Part shown: piece by piece, positions 22,333 through 31,390 of the stretch | Layout: every line of letters starts with the position of its first letter | Numbering within the stretch: position 1 is the first letter of the stretch | Assembly (NCBI GenBank): GCA_016933675.1 | Contig: JAFGAM010000020.1 | Location: 1 to 34,332 of the forward strand | Origin: Candidatus Anaeroferrophillacea bacterium | Lineage (GTDB): Bacteria; Desulfobacterota; Anaeroferrophillalia; Anaeroferrophillales; Anaeroferrophillaceae | Direction: 5' to 3' | Length of the DNA stretch: 34,332 nucleotides | Position numbers and translations under genes: made by a program | Notes under the pieces: generated by a model | Told to the model about the DNA's origin: nothing | Databases searched by the model: none | The model's input: the letters and a program-made list of their open reading frames with translations, nothing else

Positions 22333-23108
22333 GCCTCGATGTCCGCGGTCTCGCCTACGCCTACGGCCGCCACCAGGTGCTTACCGACATCGCCTTCTCC
22401 CTGCCGCCGGCGGCGCTCACCTGCGTTCTCGGCGTCAACGGCTCGGGCAAGTCGACCCTGCTGAAGACCATCAACCGCATCCTGCGCCCGGCCGCCGGCA
22501 CCGTGCTGGTGGACGGCACCGACATCGCCCGTTGCGGCCGCCGCGAGCTCGCCCGGCGCATGGGCTACATGCCGCAGCAGACCAGGGGCATCCGCACCAC
22601 GGTCTACGACGCGGTGATGCTCGGCCGCCGGGCCCACATCGGCTGGGACCTGTGCGCCACCGACCACGAGATCGTCCGCCGGGTCATGCGCACCATCCAT
22701 CTCGAACACCTGGCCCTGCGCCATACCGACACCCTCAGCGGCGGTGAGCTGCAGAAGGTCGCCATCGCCCGGGCACTGGCCCAGGAACCCCGGGTGCTGC
22801 TGCTGGACGAGCCCCTGAACCATCTCGACGTGGTTAACCAACTCGAGGTCATCCGCCTGATCCACCGGGCCACCCTCGAACTGGAGATCGTTTCCGTCAT
22901 GGTGACCCACGACCTCAACAGCGCCCTGCGCTGGGGCGACCGGTTTATCCTCTTGAAAAACGGCGCCGTACATGCCTATGGTGACCGGTCGATCATCACC
23001 CCGGCGGCGGTCCGGGAGGTGTTCCACCTGGAGGTGGTCATCGACGAAGTCGCCGGGATGCCGGTGGTCGTTCCCCTCGACACCGTCGCTCCGGCCGCCG
23101 GCGCCTGA
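22329..23108 (+). CDS. ABC transporter ATP-binding protein (FecE/BtuD-like)
   Basis: A 259-residue ATPase driving the FecCD-type importer. It shows Walker A GVNGSGKST (35-43), a Q-loop region MPQQTRG, ABC signature LSGGELQKVAIARAL, Walker B VLLLDEPLNHLD and the switch His in VTHDLN. The ATG at 22329 overlaps the permease stop as ATGA; a longer frame to the left lies inside the permease gene. Together with the two upstream genes it makes a complete importer. Confidence 0.94.
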   Translation: MSLDVRGLAYAYGRHQVLTDIAFSLPPAALTCVLGVNGSGKSTLLKTINRILRPAAGTVLVDGTDIARCGRRELARRMGYMPQQTRGIRTTVYDAVMLGRRAHIGWDLCATDHEIVRRVMRTIHLEHLALRHTDTLSGGELQKVAIARALAQEPRVLLLDEPLNHLDVVNQLEVIRLIHRATLELEIVSVMVTHDLNSALRWGDRFILLKNGAVHAYGDRSIITPAAVREVFHLEVVIDEVAGMPVVVPLDTVAPAAGA

Positions 23109-23130
23109 ACCCTTTTCGCTTCCGAGGCCC

Positions 23131-24624
23131 ATGCTCAACCAGCGCCTGACGGCATTCATCGCCCGCCCACGGCGGGCGCTCTTCCAGCTCGCCCTGCCGA
23201 CGGTCACCGCAATGGCGGTGCAGACCACCTACAACATGGTGGATACCGCCTACGTCGGCCGTCTCGGCACCGCCGCGCTGGCGGCCCTGACCTTCTCCTT
23301 CCCGCTGTTCTTCATCCTCGTCTCGATCAACACCGGCATGGGGGTGGGGCTCAATTCACTCATCGCCCGGCAGCTCGGCGCCGGCCGTCATCAGGCGGCG
23401 GAGAACAGCGCCCTGCACGGCGTCGTCATCGCCCTCGGCACCGCCACGGTACTTTTTGCCGCCGGTATCGGCGCCGCCCGGCCGCTGTTTCTCCTGCTGG
23501 GCGCCGAGGGGCGCATCCTCGAGCTCGGCAGCGCCTACATGAACATCATTCTTGCCGGCAACTTCTTCATGTTCCCCGCCTACGCCCTGCACAGCATCTT
23601 TTCGGGCCAGGGGGACACGGTCACGCCGATGCAGGTGCAGATCGCCGGCCTGCTGCTCAATATCGCCCTCGACCCGCTGTTCATCTTCACCTTCGATCTC
23701 GGCGTTCCGGGAGCGGCCCTGGCGACGGTCATCTCACAGGGCGCCGGCCTGGTACTTTTCGCCCTCTTCCTGCACCGACGCTCGCTGCTGCGGCTGCACC
23801 CGGGAAGCTTCCGCTGGCACGGCAAAACCGTGCGTGAACTCCTCACCGTCGGCGGCCCGGCAAGCCTCACGATGCTCCTGATGGCGTTCTACATCATGTT
23901 TCTCAACCGCTTTATGGCCCACTACAGCGCCGCTCACGTCGCCGCCTTCGGCATGTCATCGCGGCTCGAGAGCGCCGTGGTCATGCCCCTGGTGGCGCTG
24001 GCCATCGCCCTGTTGACCCTCACCGGGATGTTCCACGGCGCCAGCGAGTTCACCCTCATGCGCCGCATCATCCATTTCGCCATGAAGATCAACCTCGCCT
24101 ACGCGGCCGCCGTCGGCATCATCTTCTTCGCCCGGCCGCGGTTTTTCCTCCGCACGTTCACCGACAACCGGGAACTTCTGGATATCGCCGCCGCCTACCT
24201 GCGCGTCGAGGTTTTCACCTTCCCGCTGATGGCAATAAACATCACCGCCAACCGCGCCCTGCAGGGCATGGGCTTCGGCCTGCCGGGGATCGCGATCAAC
24301 TTCGTCCGGGTATTCATCGTCGCCATCCCGCTGGCCTATGCATTCGTCTACATCCTGGAGTTCAGTTACCTGTCCATCGCGGTGGCGATGATCGCCGGCG
24401 GCATCGCCGCCGACATCACCGCCATCGGCTGGCTGCGGGCCACCTACCGCGACATCGCCACCGGCCGCTCCCCCGCCGGTGGCGATATCGGCAGGACGAA
24501 TCCAGCCGCGCTCGGGCGCCGGGATTCCGGCGCCGGGAGTCGGAATCCGGAAGTCGGAAGTCAAGATTCCGGAAGTCAAGATTCCGGGAGCCGGGAACCG
24601 GAAGCCGGAAGAAAAACCGTCTGA
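23131..24624 (+). CDS. MATE-family efflux transporter with repeat-derived C-terminal tail
   Basis: A 497-residue, 12-helix multidrug/toxin extrusion (MATE/NorM-DinF-like) antiporter. Typical features are LALPTVTAMAVQTTYNMVD in helix 1, a Gly-rich helix 2 loop and the internal two-fold repeat with GGPASLTMLLMAFYIMFLN opening the second half. The core ends near residue 450. The last ~45 residues are hydrophilic and built from Ser/Gly/Asp/Glu, encoded by a 7-nt/15-nt repeat array (24530-24610) absent from normal MATE proteins. The gene follows the ABC ATPase by 22 bp and is probably co-transcribed. Substrate unknown. Confidence 0.9.
   Translation: MLNQRLTAFIARPRRALFQLALPTVTAMAVQTTYNMVDTAYVGRLGTAALAALTFSFPLFFILVSINTGMGVGLNSLIARQLGAGRHQAAENSALHGVVIALGTATVLFAAGIGAARPLFLLLGAEGRILELGSAYMNIILAGNFFMFPAYALHSIFSGQGDTVTPMQVQIAGLLLNIALDPLFIFTFDLGVPGAALATVISQGAGLVLFALFLHRRSLLRLHPGSFRWHGKTVRELLTVGGPASLTMLLMAFYIMFLNRFMAHYSAAHVAAFGMSSRLESAVVMPLVALAIALLTLTGMFHGASEFTLMRRIIHFAMKINLAYAAAVGIIFFARPRFFLRTFTDNRELLDIAAAYLRVEVFTFPLMAINITANRALQGMGFGLPGIAINFVRVFIVAIPLAYAFVYILEFSYLSIAVAMIAGGIAADITAIGWLRATYRDIATGRSPAGGDIGRTNPAALGRRDSGAGSRNPEVGSQDSGSQDSGSREPEAGRKTV
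24530..24612. repeat. Heptamer-periodic repeat with a perfect 15-bp tandem duplication inside the MATE gene
   Basis: GGAAGTC-, GGAATCC- and GGGAGCC-like 7-nt units run through the 3' end of the MATE gene. GGAAGTCAAGATTCC occurs twice in tandem without mismatch (24556-24570 and 24571-24585). It encodes a Ser-Gln-Asp-Ser-Gly repeat. Confidence 0.85.
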
Positions 24625-24686
24625 TACCTGACCGGAATACCATCGGCAATACCCGCGCCGACGGGTTTCCCGTCCGGGAAAGGCCC

Positions 24687-26540
24687 ATGTACCAGAACCT
24701 CATCGTCTACCTGGTGGTCATCCTCGTCTACACCACGCACCTGCCGCCGGAACAGCCGCTGCTGCCCCCGGGGCTGGCAGCCGTCCTGCTGGCGGCATCT
24801 TACCCGCTGTACTACCTGGCGGCGCGCCTGCGGTTCGTGCTCCCGACCCGGAGACGGTTGCCGGACCAGGCCCTGGCCGCCGCCCTCGACCGGGAGCAGA
24901 CCCTGCTGACCGCCGCCGCCGTGGCGCTCTTCACCCTCGCGGTCTACGTCCTCAACCTGAAGGCCCTCCTGGGCACGGTGCCGCTGCTGACGGCAAGCAA
25001 CGGGCTGGCCACGCTGGCGGCGTTCCTGCTTTTCCTGCTCTATCAGGTCATCATCTGGAACGCCGGACACCGGGCGTCGGCAGGGCGCTTCGCCCTCCCC
25101 GCGAGCCCGTGGGAATACTGCCGGCGCAAGGCACTGTTCGCCGGGGGCATCATCGCGCCCTGGCTGGTACTGCTGCTGCTCACCGACCTGCTGGAGGCCG
25201 TCTTCCCGGCGCTGATGCCCCGGCTGCTGGCCGCACCATGGTGGAACATCGCCCTGTTCGGCTGCTTCATGCTGCTGCTGGCGCTCTCGGCCCCGCCCCT
25301 GACCATCCGGCTCTGGGGCTGCCGACCGCTTCCCGAGGGTCCGATACGACGGCGCATCGCCGATTTGTGCCGTCGGGAAGGTATCGGCTATCGGAAAATC
25401 ATGCTCTGGCCGGGCACCGACGGCCGCATGGCCACCGCCGCGGTGATGGGCCCCCTGGCCTGGGCACGCTACCTGCTGGTCACTCCGGAGCTGCTGGAAC
25501 TGCTGACCCCCGACGAGGTTGAGGCGGTAATGGCCCACGAAATCGGCCACGTGCGCCACCGCCACCTGCTCATCTACATGCTCTTCTTCCTCTCGCTCTT
25601 CCTGCTCAATTACGCCTTCCTCGACCTTTTCATCGGCTGGCTGCTTACCGCCGCGCCGATCCACCGGCTGCTGCACGCCGCCGGCGGCCAGCAGACCTCG
25701 GTTCTCTCGCTGCTCACCATGATCCCGCTGCTGGTGATCTATCTGGTCTATTTCCGCTACATCTTCGGCTTCTTCCTGCGCCACTTCGAGCGCCAGGCGG
25801 ACCTCCACGTCTTCGCCGCCCTGGGCACCGCCGCCCCGCTGGCCGGGGCCTTTGCCAAGCTGGCATGGCTGACGGGAGACGACGGCTCGCGGAGCAACTG
25901 GCACCACTACACCCTGCCCGAACGGCTGGCGTTCCTCGAGCACTGCCGCCGGCACCCGGAGGCCGTCAGCAACTATCACCGGCGGCTGAAAACCATGCTC
26001 GGGATCTTCGCCGCCGCGGTGGTAATCCTCGGAATTTTTGGCTACCGGCTCCATGCCGCGGGCATCCGCCAGTCGCTGGACAACCGCTACCTGCTCACCG
26101 CCATCGAGCGCCACCTGGCGAAGCACCCCGATGACGGCACGGCACTGTTCGCCGCCGGGTCACTGGCATACGAGGAAGGGAATCAGGCGGAAGGACGGAC
26201 GTACTTCGAGCGGGCACTGGGGACCGGGTTCCGCGACCCGGAACTCCTGAACAACCTCGCCTGGCTGCTGCTGACCGCGGATAAACCGGAAATCAGGGAC
26301 GGGGAACGGGGCTTCGCCCTGGCCCGGGAGGCGGCGGCGCTGAAACCCGCGGCGCACATCCTCGACACCCTGGCCGAGGCCTACTGGCGGCGCGGATTCC
26401 CCTGCACCGCGCTGGAAATCGAACGGCAGATCCTTGCCGGCGGGCCGGAGAACAGGGACGTCTACCACGCCCAGGAAGAGAAGTTCGCCCGCGACTGCGG
26501 CGGCCAGCAGCCGGCGGCGGCCCCGCCGCCGGAACGGTGA
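24687..26540 (+). CDS. M48-family membrane zinc metalloprotease with C-terminal TPR-like region
   Basis: A 617-residue polytopic membrane peptidase. Several N-terminal helices precede the zinc motif MAHEIGH (His284, Glu285, His288) on the cytoplasmic side. The third ligand is the Glu of HFERQAD further on, between later helices, as in Ste24/HtpX-like enzymes. The last ~150 residues are soluble with TPR-like helical pairs (ALFAAGSLAYEEGNQAEGRTYFERAL). It may act in membrane protein quality control. A short purine-rich Shine-Dalgarno (GGAAAGG) precedes the ATG. It lies 62 bp after the MATE gene and ends convergent with the PP2C gene. Confidence 0.88.
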   Translation: MYQNLIVYLVVILVYTTHLPPEQPLLPPGLAAVLLAASYPLYYLAARLRFVLPTRRRLPDQALAAALDREQTLLTAAAVALFTLAVYVLNLKALLGTVPLLTASNGLATLAAFLLFLLYQVIIWNAGHRASAGRFALPASPWEYCRRKALFAGGIIAPWLVLLLLTDLLEAVFPALMPRLLAAPWWNIALFGCFMLLLALSAPPLTIRLWGCRPLPEGPIRRRIADLCRREGIGYRKIMLWPGTDGRMATAAVMGPLAWARYLLVTPELLELLTPDEVEAVMAHEIGHVRHRHLLIYMLFFLSLFLLNYAFLDLFIGWLLTAAPIHRLLHAAGGQQTSVLSLLTMIPLLVIYLVYFRYIFGFFLRHFERQADLHVFAALGTAAPLAGAFAKLAWLTGDDGSRSNWHHYTLPERLAFLEHCRRHPEAVSNYHRRLKTMLGIFAAAVVILGIFGYRLHAAGIRQSLDNRYLLTAIERHLAKHPDDGTALFAAGSLAYEEGNQAEGRTYFERALGTGFRDPELLNNLAWLLLTADKPEIRDGERGFALAREAAALKPAAHILDTLAEAYWRRGFPCTALEIERQILAGGPENRDVYHAQEEKFARDCGGQQPAAAPPPER

Positions 26541-26553
26541 CAGATTCCAACCG

Positions 26554-26593
26554 CCGGGGCGGCCTTCCCGGTCGCCCCGGCACCACCCGGGGC
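26554..26593. terminator. Overlapping GC-rich hairpins between convergent genes
   Basis: CCGGGGCG (26554-26561) can pair with CGCCCCGG (26573-26580), and GCCCCGG within the same arm can instead pair with CCGGGGC (26587-26593). The two stems are mutually exclusive. No T tract follows on either strand, so any terminator role is uncertain. Confidence 0.35.
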
Positions 26594-26641
26594 AATCATC
26601 TCACGGCCCCGGATTGTTCCGTCACCGCATTTGTTTCACCC

Positions 26642-27805
26642 TCAGCGGCCGGCATCGAGCCGGCAGGAGATGGCCAGCATCGTCAGGTCATCGGGAAAAC
26701 GGATGTGCCGCGACCAGCGCAGCATGTCGGTTTCCAGTTGCCGGAGGCTGTCCTCGCTGCGGGGGAAACCGCGCTCCCCGACCAGGCCCATGAGCCCGTC
26801 GATACCCAGCATGTCGCCATCCCGGTTGCGCACCTCCAGAGCCCCGTCGGTCACCAGCAGCAGGTTGTCCCGCGGATGGAGGGGCCAGCGTCGCGATTCG
26901 TAACCAGCGGCAACGATCATGCCCAGCGGCATGCCGGTGACCTCTCGCACCGCGGGTGCGGCGGCGTCGGGAAAGGACATCACCGCCGGCCCGCCGGCGC
27001 CGGCAAGGGTCAGGGTGCCCTGACGCAGATCCAGCACCCCGTGGACCGCGGCGGCATAGGATTCGTCTCCCTCGAGGAGAGTGCAGAGCCGCCGGTTCAG
27101 CGCGCCGAGAAACACCGCCGGTTCCCCCAGGTGCTGACGCATCTCCTCCCACAGGGCGTGCAGGTGCATGGTATAGAGCGCCGCGGCGACACCGTGGCCC
27201 ATGACATCGGCGACCATGAAGGCGTAGCGGTCGGCATCGAGCCGCTCCAGGCGGTGATAGTCACCGCCGATGATATCCACCGGCACGGTGCGCCAGGCAA
27301 TACCGATGCGGGGATCGTCGTCCACCAGTCGGCCGTGGGTCAGCTTCTGGATCTCCTTGGCCCGCAGCAGATCGCGCATGACGCCGCTCATGTCGCGGAA
27401 GGTCTCGACGCCGCCGACCACCCGGCCGGCCGCATCCCGGATGGGGGCGACGGACACCTGCAGCGGAATCCGGCCGCCGTCGGCTTTCACCGCGAAGACG
27501 ATAATCGGCAGGGTAGAGCGCTGCGCGGTCTCCATCGCCCGGTGCAACGGGCAATGCTCTTTGCCGCACAACGGCCGGTCGTCCTTATCCACATGGCAGA
27601 GCACATCGTCGTAACAGCTGCGGCCGACGATCTGCTCCGCCTGCCAGCCGGTGATCCGCGCCGCCGCCCGATTCCAGAAAACGATGCGTCGCTCCCGGTC
27701 GGTAATGTACAGCCCCTCGGTAAGGGCGTCGAGGATCTCCACCGACAGGTTCGCCTGCTGCAGCAGGGCAAAATTGCCGGCCGCCGAATTTCCGTTTTCC
27801 GTCAT
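26642..27805 (-). CDS. PAS domain - PP2C/SpoIIE-type serine phosphatase
   Basis: A 387-residue cytoplasmic signalling protein. Residues ~20-140 form a PAS domain (ILDALTEGLYITDRERRIVFWN) with a Cys-rich insert (CHVDKDDRPLCGKEHCPLH) that could bind metal or sense redox state. The C-terminal ~200 residues are a SpoIIE/RsbU-type PP2C phosphatase with metal-site motifs VADVMGHGVAAAL, LLLVTDGALEV and DDLTMLAI. Such proteins usually dephosphorylate an anti-sigma-factor antagonist. I chose the ATG at 27805, where GGAGG lies just upstream, over a longer Arg-rich frame. No anti-sigma partner gene is next to it. Confidence 0.9.
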   Translation of the reverse strand: MTENGNSAAGNFALLQQANLSVEILDALTEGLYITDRERRIVFWNRAAARITGWQAEQIVGRSCYDDVLCHVDKDDRPLCGKEHCPLHRAMETAQRSTLPIIVFAVKADGGRIPLQVSVAPIRDAAGRVVGGVETFRDMSGVMRDLLRAKEIQKLTHGRLVDDDPRIGIAWRTVPVDIIGGDYHRLERLDADRYAFMVADVMGHGVAAALYTMHLHALWEEMRQHLGEPAVFLGALNRRLCTLLEGDESYAAAVHGVLDLRQGTLTLAGAGGPAVMSFPDAAAPAVREVTGMPLGMIVAAGYESRRWPLHPRDNLLLVTDGALEVRNRDGDMLGIDGLMGLVGERGFPRSEDSLRQLETDMLRWSRHIRFPDDLTMLAISCRLDAGR

Positions 27806-28245
27806 TTTCCTCCGCTTCCTTCTTCGCCGGGCCGGGTTTGCCGCCGCGACCGCGAAAACGGCATGGTCAGCGGTCAGATACAGCATGAACCGGCGCTTCC
27901 GGCAACAAAGATGAGACCGTAACCGCGGCCGAAAAATACGGCAGCGGGAGACAACACCACAACGGCTCCGGATTCACGGCGCGCAAAGGCTCGGAAATGG
28001 CGGCGCCGCGTCACCTGACAGCGAATGACTCAGCCGGCAACACCGGCAGGCAGGTGGAGTGGTTACGAAGCCGTCGGTAAGGATAATCGACCGGGCCGGA
28101 TAATGCAAACGTCCGCGGTGAAAACCGCCGGGGTCAGGAAAAAACGGGCGCCGACCCGCCGGTGGAGAAAACAAAAAGGCGGCAGCCCGCCGGCCGCCGC
28201 CCGATTTCCCCGCGGTATCCACCCGGCGCCGCAGGCCGTGATCCG
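27806..28245. other. Intergenic region between PP2C gene and PanE-like gene
   Basis: About 440 bp. Apart from the panE-side terminator at 28173-28198 I see no gene, repeat or promoter worth reporting. Confidence 0.7.
28173..28198 (-). terminator. Terminator of the PanE-like gene
   Basis: Minus strand: GGCGGC, a 9-nt loop and GCCGCC form a 6-bp GC stem followed by TTTTTGTTTTC, 48 nt after the stop codon. Confidence 0.75.
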
Positions 28246-29187
28246 TCACTTCGGTTCCAGGGATTTCACCAGTGCCCGGATCATGCGGTTGTAGGGGGTG
28301 TCGACCGCCGCCTGGTCACCGTAGGCCACCAGCTTGCCGTTGATGAAGTCGACCTCGGTGCGCCGCCGGTTCTCGATATCCATGAGCATGGAGGGCTTGT
28401 GATCACCGGCGCTCTTGAGGTAGTTGATGCAGTAGGGATAGTAATCCCAGCCCAGCTCGATTTCATTGGCCCGGGCCACGGCAATCCCTTCCTTGATGAG
28501 CAGATCGACGATCTGGAAGATGATCGGGTCGCGCATCACCTGGGCCATGGTCATGCCGGTAACGGCGCAAACCGGGTTCATGCAGGCATTCATAATCGAC
28601 TTGCGCCAGACCATGTTGACGATGCGGTCGGTACGCTCGGTGGCCAGGCCGCTTTCGGTGAGCGCCCGGGCGATGGCTTCAGCCGCCGGCCGCGAAACCG
28701 GGTCCAGCTCCTGCAGGAAATGCGGCGGATGGTGAAAGGCCATGTGCACCCGTCCCGGCGCCGCCAGCCCGCAGCCGTAGTTGACCACCGCCCGCAGCAC
28801 CGCCTGGCGGCCGAGGTTTTCGGCCAGCACCAGCTCGGTATCGATGCCATTCTGCCAGCTGACGACGTACATCCCCTCGCGGTAAAAGCCCTGGATCGCC
28901 GAAGCGATGAGCGGCAGGACGGTGGCCTTGACGGTGATGATGATCACCTCGGGAGGATCGTCGGCGAGTTCGTCGATCCGGGTGATGCCGCGGGACACCT
29001 TCGCAGTGAGTTCCTCGGCGCCGTCGATGGTAATGCCGGGATCCACCGCCGGCTGCACGAGTTCCGAAACAATGTCGCACAAGGTCACGTCGTGGCCGCC
29101 CCGCGCCAGGAAAGCGGCGACAATACAGCCTACCGGCCCGGCGCCGACCACCGCGAACTTACGAAAGGGAACCTCTGCCGTTGTCAT
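28246..29187 (-). CDS. panE: Ketopantoate reductase family protein (2-dehydropantoate 2-reductase)
   Basis: NADPH-dependent reductase of the ApbA/PanE family, 313 residues. The Rossmann motif is FAVVGAGPVGCIVAAFLA at the N-terminus. The substrate region contains the family WRKSIMNACMNP (catalytic Lys region) and a C-terminal helical domain with TEVDFINGKLV. AAGGAG lies 6 nt before the ATG. Its expected role is conversion of ketopantoate to pantoate for coenzyme A, but many family paralogues have other substrates and no pantothenate genes are nearby, so the symbol is tentative. It lies downstream of the ACT-domain gene on the same strand. Confidence 0.82.
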   Translation of the reverse strand: MTTAEVPFRKFAVVGAGPVGCIVAAFLARGGHDVTLCDIVSELVQPAVDPGITIDGAEELTAKVSRGITRIDELADDPPEVIIITVKATVLPLIASAIQGFYREGMYVVSWQNGIDTELVLAENLGRQAVLRAVVNYGCGLAAPGRVHMAFHHPPHFLQELDPVSRPAAEAIARALTESGLATERTDRIVNMVWRKSIMNACMNPVCAVTGMTMAQVMRDPIIFQIVDLLIKEGIAVARANEIELGWDYYPYCINYLKSAGDHKPSMLMDIENRRRTEVDFINGKLVAYGDQAAVDTPYNRMIRALVKSLEPK

Positions 29188-29267
29188 GATCAGCTCCTTC
29201 TTCCCGATGACCGTGCCTGCGCGCCATCCGGATTCCAGGGGTTCGTTCCAAAAGGGTGCCGCGAATC

Positions 29268-29286
29268 CGGCACCGTTCCGGTGCCG
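29268..29286 (-). terminator. Hairpin between the ACT-domain gene and the PanE-like gene
   Basis: CGGCACCG-TTC-CGGTGCCG is a perfect 8-bp stem. On the minus strand a TTTT run follows about 15 nt later, so termination is possible but weak; read-through or an mRNA stability role is equally plausible. Confidence 0.4.
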
Positions 29287-29340
29287 TCATAACGGCTACG
29301 GCACGCCGACCTCCGTTACGGTGCCATAATCCGCGGATAC

Positions 29341-29784
29341 TCAGCCGGCGCTCTCGCGCATGCCGAAAGCGGCGGCATCCAGCATCTCGATACCGCTGGC
29401 CCGCAGCAGGTCGATGGCCCGGTCGGGATCGCTGAACGAGAAGATCATCACCGCCCGGCCGGAAGTGAAACCGGTAAAGGCGTACATGTAACGGACGTTG
29501 ATATTGGCGTCGATGAGCGGCTTGAGAACACGGGCGAGGCTGCCGGCGCGGTCGTCGATTTCCACCGCCACCACCTCGTCGATGCGGGCGGGGAACTGCT
29601 TCTCCATCATGATCCGCCGCGCGGTGGCGACATCGGAGACCAGCAGCCGCAGCACCCCGTAGTCGCTGGCCTCAGCCAGGGTAAGGGCGCGCAGGTTGAT
29701 GCCCGCATCCCCCAGCGCCTGCGTCGCCTCGTAGAGCCGGCCGGGGGCGTTTTCGAGAAAAATGGAAATCTGTTGCAGTTTCAT
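29341..29784 (-). CDS. Tandem ACT-domain protein
   Basis: A 147-residue protein made almost entirely of two ACT domains (about 3-68 and 72-140). The first starts QISIFLENAPGRLYEATQAL, the second VVAVEIDDRAGSLARVLKPL, each with the Asn/Asp-Gly ligand turn (DAGINLRAL, DANINVRYM). ACT pairs bind amino acids and regulate metabolism. Similar stand-alone proteins often sit near phenylacetate-CoA ligase or indolepyruvate oxidoreductase genes in deltaproteobacteria, but none is visible here. Start at 29784 rather than six codons upstream because AGGAGG lies 5 nt before this ATG. Confidence 0.88.
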   Translation of the reverse strand: MKLQQISIFLENAPGRLYEATQALGDAGINLRALTLAEASDYGVLRLLVSDVATARRIMMEKQFPARIDEVVAVEIDDRAGSLARVLKPLIDANINVRYMYAFTGFTSGRAVMIFSFSDPDRAIDLLRASGIEMLDAAAFGMRESAG

Positions 29785-30281
29785 GGCGTCCTCCTCCAGC
29801 AACGGTTTTCACCGGTCTACTATCAACGGCAAGGCAAAGTCAAGCCCGCCGACGGGAAACCAGGCCGCGACCCGACGCCGGCATTCCCGCTGCGGGCCTG
29901 CAAAATATGTACCGCCATCCGGCAGTAAACCGGGGAACTTTTTTGCCAAAAAGTGGATCGAATCCCCCCACCCCCGCGGAGATGGAAGTCACGCGGCAAC
30001 CCCATGCCGGACATCACGGGGTTTCGACCGCGACAACATCCGCGACCGCCCACCGGGTCAATGTAATGGTGACTCCCAGTCCTTGAAAAATCTGTGGGGG
30101 GGGTGGGTAGGCGTTTTCGCTATGGAACAGCACGTGAACGTCAGCAGCATTGCGGATCGGGCACCGGCAGCTGGAAGACGGCACGCTTACCGGGCTGGAA
30201 CCGCGGAATTCCGGCGATTCCCTGCCGCCGGGCGGTAGGTTTTCGCCTCTTCCGCCGTTTGGCGGCCGACGGGCACGCGCC
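29785..30281. other. Intergenic region between the ACT-domain gene and the DUF2156-like gene
   Basis: About 500 bp with no convincing gene. It holds a candidate -35 TTGACT (29843-29838, minus) with a weak TAGTAG 15 nt further on, upstream of the ACT gene. It also holds an ACTTTTT-TGCC-AAAAAGT hairpin (29937-29954) and a plus-strand G-rich tract (eight G, T, three G near 30095-30106). Confidence 0.7.
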
Positions 30282-31199
30282 TCAGGATACCGCCGCGGTC
30301 AGCGATTCGCAACGGAACTTCCCGTCCAGCCGGCAGGGGTTGTAGCCCGTCTTCGCCTGCCGGAGGCCGGGATCGCCGAGATCCTGCTCGCGGTTGACAT
30401 AACGGTACACGGCCGGCAGCGCGGCGCAGAAATCCCGGTTGATGAGCGGTGCCAGGCCGTCCCGACCGGGCTCGGTCTTCTCGAAATGGACCACGAAGGT
30501 CTCCTCGTCCAGCGGCTCACCGAGGCAGAAGGCCCGGACCCGGCCGTCACTCACGATGACCCCGCCGGCCAGCCCGAGGCGGTGCCGGTAAACCAGCGCC
30601 TCGTCGGCGGCGCGGGTTTCCTGAAAGGTCGACGGCCGCTCCAGCGAACAGCGGATATCGCACCAGCCGGCGGCCAGTTCGCGGCACTGTTCGTGGTGTT
30701 CGTCGCCCAACGGCGCATAGGTGTAGTCCCACACCTCCTCCCGCAGCAACTTGGCGAGCCGGTTGCGGCGCTTGTGGAAACGTTTCCCCGGAAGGGTCGC
30801 CAGCTCCTCCCGGAGGTAGACATAGTCCGCCTGGTCCCGGTCGTCCGCCGCACTCCAACGATCCGCCGGGAACCAGTCCCGCAGGCCGGCGGCCACCGGG
30901 AAGAAGCGCACCGGCAGGCCGACGTCCGCCAGCCAGACCGCGAAATCCGCCACCGCCGCCCGGCCGTCGCCGGCCCCCAGCGGCGGAAAGGCATAGTGTT
31001 CGCCGCCGTAGCCCCGGCCGGTAACGAAGAGAAAGTCGTCCCGGCGGCACACCCGGTAGTCGTGCAGGTCGCGGAAAAGGAAAAGGTTGGTGGCGGTGTA
31101 TTCGGAAATTCGCGGCCGCACCAAAGCCAGCAGTTCGCCGGCCGCCGGCGCCAGTTCCAGGGTCATGGGAGTGAATTGCGGAAAACGGGGAAGGGACAC
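30282..31199 (-). CDS. DUF2156 / LPG-synthase C-terminal domain-like protein
   Basis: A ~305-residue soluble protein resembling the GNAT-fold domain at the C-terminus of phosphatidylglycerol lysyltransferase (MprF), here without any membrane part. Supporting features are TATNLFLFRDLHDYRV in the first half, a basic KRFHKRRNRLAKLL helix mid-protein, and the C-terminal LINRDFCAALPAVYRYVNREQDLGDPGLRQAK characteristic (described in pieces). An aminoacyl or acyl transfer role is inferred; the substrate is unknown. I chose the GTG at 31199, which has GGAGG 5 nt upstream; the ATG at 31211 has none. Confidence 0.78.
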   Translation of the reverse strand: MSLPRFPQFTPMTLELAPAAGELLALVRPRISEYTATNLFLFRDLHDYRVCRRDDFLFVTGRGYGGEHYAFPPLGAGDGRAAVADFAVWLADVGLPVRFFPVAAGLRDWFPADRWSAADDRDQADYVYLREELATLPGKRFHKRRNRLAKLLREEVWDYTYAPLGDEHHEQCRELAAGWCDIRCSLERPSTFQETRAADEALVYRHRLGLAGGVIVSDGRVRAFCLGEPLDEETFVVHFEKTEPGRDGLAPLINRDFCAALPAVYRYVNREQDLGDPGLRQAKTGYNPCRLDGKFRCESLTAAVS

Positions 31200-31284
31200 G
31201 GGAACCTCCATGGCCGCAGGTCACGGAATTTTCAGGCCGCGCTGCCGATGTGGCGGTTTTTTTATTTCCCCGCCGTGGTCGGGC

Positions 31285-31313
31285 TTGCCGGATCGCCGCC
31301 GCTGTCGTATGAT
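31285..31313 (+). promoter_or_regulatory. Sigma-70-type promoter of the small Cys protein gene
   Basis: TTGCCG (31285-31290), exactly 17 nt, TATGAT (31308-31313): 4/6 and 5/6 consensus matches. The leader to the ATG at 31391 would be about 70 nt. Confidence 0.6.
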
Positions 31314-31390
31314 GAAGCACAGGATAATCGCGGGATAATCAATCGATTCATCCGGCAACCGGACAGCCCGCCGACGGATATACCGACCCG

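Noticed and set aside
30090-30110. G-rich tract as a G-quadruplex
   Set aside because: Only about three separable G runs are present (eight G, three G, two G), insufficient for a confident quadruplex call.
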